Source: Verrucomicrobiota bacterium
Lineage (GTDB): Bacteria; Verrucomicrobiota; Verrucomicrobiia; Chthoniobacterales; Xiphinematobacteraceae
DNA: 7,406 nucleotides
Direction: 5' to 3'
Assembly: GCA_003176035.1 (NCBI GenBank)
Contig: PSRL01000005.1
Location: 1-7,406 of the forward strand
Positions 6,039-7,406 of the stretch are shown here, one piece after another. Both the position numbers and the translations under genes were made by a program. A model generated the notes under the pieces. It saw only the letters and a program-made list of their open reading frames with translations. It ran no database searches and was not told where the DNA came from. Numbering within the stretch: position 1 is the stretch's first letter; every line of letters starts with the position of its first letter.

Positions 6039-6557
6039 ATGAGTTCCCCATCCGGCAAAAATTTGCAGAATCACAAAGCCTCTGTGGGACGGAAGCCCCT
6101 TCTGCGAACGAAGTCCGTTGAGCAACGAGCGCGGACTGTTGCCGCCGGGCAACGCCGCACCCGTCAACAACATGCTCAAGAGCGAGCGGAGGATTATGTG
6201 GAAGCTATTGCGGAGCTCATCGATTCTGTGGGAGAGGCTAGAGCGACGGACATTGCCAAGAGAATGGGTGTTTCACACGTAACGGTGATCCAGACCGTAC
6301 GTCGGTTGCGGATCAAGGGGTTATTGCAATCCGAGCCCTATCGGTCCATTTTTTTAACTCCGGAGGGCAGAGCGATGGCTTCAGCGAGTCGAAAACGGCA
6401 CAAAATTGTGGTGAACTTTCTTTGTGCGTTGGGTATCAGCGAGGCTGTCGCTCAACAAGATGCCGAAGGTATTGAACACCACTGTAGTAAAGAAACATTA
6501 CGAGCTTTCGAACGGTTTTTAGCCGAAAGCCACCCAAATCATTTGCGCTCTGGTTGA
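6039..6557 (+). CDS. mntR: Manganese-responsive DtxR/MntR-family transcriptional regulator
   Basis: A 172-residue cytoplasmic repressor resembling E. coli MntR. The first ~45 residues are a basic, probably flexible extension. EDYVEAIAELI (51-61) begins the conserved part. The winged helix-turn-helix spans about 66-107 (ARATDIAKRMGVSHVTVIQT, then the wing with FLTPEGRAMA). The dimerisation/metal domain follows (RKRHKIVVNFLCALG, then DAEGIEHH). All six metal ligands known from B. subtilis MntR have counterparts: D52, E55, H121, E143, E146 and H147. The protein lacks the SH3-like C-terminal domain of DtxR/IdeR, as expected for MntR. ATG 6039 is used; a preceding ATG at 6032 is in another frame. 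The Shine-Dalgarno is weak. The gene is divergent from mntH and 12 bases ahead of the PAP2 gene. Mn-dependent repression of mntH is the likely job; activation is less likely. Confidence 0.9.
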   Translation: MSSPSGKNLQNHKASVGRKPLLRTKSVEQRARTVAAGQRRTRQQHAQERAEDYVEAIAELIDSVGEARATDIAKRMGVSHVTVIQTVRRLRIKGLLQSEPYRSIFLTPEGRAMASASRKRHKIVVNFLCALGISEAVAQQDAEGIEHHCSKETLRAFERFLAESHPNHLRSG

Positions 6558-6569
6558 AAAGCTTAGAGA

Positions 6570-7247
6570 ATGGGGATTGTGGATCTTTTCATTCAAAGGC
6601 TGGGATCTTTTTTCCCACGGAAGGCCCTCATCGCCTTTTTGATGGTCGCAGCCATCTCCATCTTTTTTGCATTCCGTTATGATTCAACCTTTCGCGCATG
6701 GGTTATTTCCGCTGAGGGCAAAGATTGGAAACAAAGTAGCGAATATGTTGTCGCTACAAAACTCAGTAAATTTGGAGATTGGCCGGAACTCATTGGGGCG
6801 GGCATTTTGGCCGCCCTTGTTGCCAGACAATTGCGGAGCTTTGCGTGGTCGAAAATTTTTGCGGCGGCGGTCATTTCCGCCATGATAGCAGGTGGTTTGG
6901 CAACCACCTGCCGTTCCCTGACAGGGCGCACGCGGCCTGATGCCGATCCCGCCATCGCGCCCGGTTGGTATGGTCCCTTTCACGACGGGCGACTTCTCCT
7001 GGGTGTCCATTCCTACAATTCCTTTCCCTCCGGTCACACCGCAACCGCCGTGGGCTTGGCGGCTGTAATCCTTTTCACTCGGCCGCTTTGGGGGGCACCT
7101 TGCATGCTCATCGCACTTTTCATTACCGCCTCACGCCTCTATCTGGGGAAACATCATCTATCAGACGTAGTGGTGGCTCTCTTTCTAGGCCTCGCCGTTG
7201 GTTATCTGACTACTGCTTGGTTACGCAGCTCGCAAACTTCCCAATAA
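6570..7247 (+). CDS. PAP2-family membrane phosphatase
   Basis: A 225-residue inner-membrane protein with about six hydrophobic segments (near residues 18-36, 74-86, 95-113, 157-171, 174-190 and 198-217). The three motifs of the PAP2 (type 2 phosphatidic acid phosphatase) superfamily are present. Motif 1 is R115-x6-RP (122-123), with Arg in place of the usual Lys. Motif 2 is PSGHT (153-157). Motif 3 is SR-x5-H-x3-D (188-199), with the catalytic histidines H156 and H195 and D199. Such enzymes dephosphorylate lipid phosphates, commonly undecaprenyl pyrophosphate or phosphatidyl phosphates, at the periplasmic face; the substrate cannot be told from sequence. It begins 12 bases after the mntR stop and probably shares its transcript, though its role in metal homeostasis is not obvious. 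Confidence 0.88.
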   Translation: MGIVDLFIQRLGSFFPRKALIAFLMVAAISIFFAFRYDSTFRAWVISAEGKDWKQSSEYVVATKLSKFGDWPELIGAGILAALVARQLRSFAWSKIFAAAVISAMIAGGLATTCRSLTGRTRPDADPAIAPGWYGPFHDGRLLLGVHSYNSFPSGHTATAVGLAAVILFTRPLWGAPCMLIALFITASRLYLGKHHLSDVVVALFLGLAVGYLTTAWLRSSQTSQ

Positions 7248-7281
7248 AACCTCTCCCGAAGAATTTTTTCGGAAACTGGTG

Positions 7282-7318
7282 GGGCAAAAACCGGAGTTCC
7301 CAATTTTGTGCTTCTAAA
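7282..7318. repeat. Long-period repeat, copy 1
   Basis: The block starting GGGCAAAAACCGGAGTTCCC and ending TTGTGCTTCTAAA matches 7369-7406. The stretch 7291-7318 is identical to 7379-7406 over 28 bases, and the preceding 9 bases differ from the second copy by one inserted C. It lies 34 bases after the PAP2 stop. Confidence 0.85.
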
Positions 7319-7334
7319 AAACCAACGAAGTTGG
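7316..7334 (-). terminator. Possible minus-strand intrinsic terminator
   Basis: On the minus strand CCAAC-TTC-GTTGG forms a 5-bp stem with a 3-base loop and is followed at once by T6 (7316-7321). This would end transcription from a gene beyond the right edge of the window. The stem is short, and it lies inside a repeat unit, so it may be part of that element. Confidence 0.35.
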
Positions 7335-7368
7335 GGGGCTTTTCCGGAGTTCTTCCGGGGAAGTTGCA

Positions 7369-7406
7369 GGGCAACAAACCGGAGTTCCCAATTTTGTGCT
7401 TCTAAA
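7369..7406. repeat. Long-period repeat, copy 2 (cut by the window edge)
   Basis: The second copy begins GGGCAACAAACCGGAGTTCC, 88 bases from the first counted at the identical core, and runs to the last base of the window. The interval between copies holds three small perfect hairpins: CCAAC/GTTGG (7322-7334), CCGGA/TCCGG (7344-7358) and GTTGC/GCAAC (7363-7375). Further copies may follow outside the window. Confidence 0.85.

Noticed and set aside
6684..7037. Minus-strand frames opposite the PAP2 gene
   Set aside because: The forward PAP2 frame carries all three catalytic motifs. The reverse frames have no recognisable features and are shadows.
7256..7272. CCGAA/TTCGG hairpin after the PAP2 stop as a terminator
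   Set aside because: The stem is only 5 bp and the T run lies in the loop and stem rather than after it, so it does not have terminator form.
7282..7406. Repeat-spacer pattern suggesting a CRISPR array
   Set aside because: Only two copies are visible, the interval is about 50-60 bases and itself contains repeat-like hairpins, the repeat is not palindromic at its ends, and no cas gene is present.

Overview
The window looks like a bacterial chromosome segment of moderate GC content. Its left part (about 1-2817) appears to be a decayed integrated element, and its right part (about 2818-7250) looks like ordinary chromosome. The host cannot be named with certainty. The style of the integrase, the excisionase-type helix-turn-helix remnant and the IS66-type transposase fragment reminds me of Verrucomicrobiota. 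That is an impression from memory of such proteins, not a search result.

Left region (1-2817). The window opens inside the N-terminal coiled coil of an IS66-type transposase. This runs, in an overlapping frame, into the remains of an excisionase-like helix-turn-helix protein (to 381). A stretch with no convincing gene follows (382-814) and carries one copy of a diverged repeat. Next is a tight two-gene unit, a 72-residue acidic protein and a zeta-toxin-like P-loop kinase, joined by a TAATG stop/start overlap. This is a plausible toxin-antitoxin or kinase-partner module and looks intact. Facing it is a tyrosine recombinase pseudogene. It can be followed from a start at 2739 through a one-base frameshift in a homopolymer, and it is cut off before the catalytic tyrosine by a second copy of the same repeat. 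The recombinase lies directly 3' of a tRNA-Thr(TGT) gene on the same strand, the usual arrangement of an element that integrated into the 3' end of a tRNA gene.

Middle region (2890-4559). After the tRNA come a short hydrophobic reading frame of doubtful status and a gene for an exported YdcF/SanA-type (DUF218) protein. A 400-base gap follows that may hold a small forward-strand gene closed by a long-range inverted repeat.

Right region (4560-7406). An NRAMP-type Mn2+/Fe2+ transporter (mntH) and an MntR regulator are divergently transcribed. All six metal ligands expected for MntR are present. The 108-base region between them holds a perfect 17-bp tandem duplication, a good -10 element and an imperfect dyad with the TAG-N6-CTA layout of the E. 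coli MntR box, so I infer Mn-dependent control of the locus. A PAP2-family membrane phosphatase gene follows mntR by 12 bases and is probably co-transcribed. The window ends in non-coding DNA with two copies of a 28-bp exact repeat spaced 88 bp apart, separated by small hairpins.
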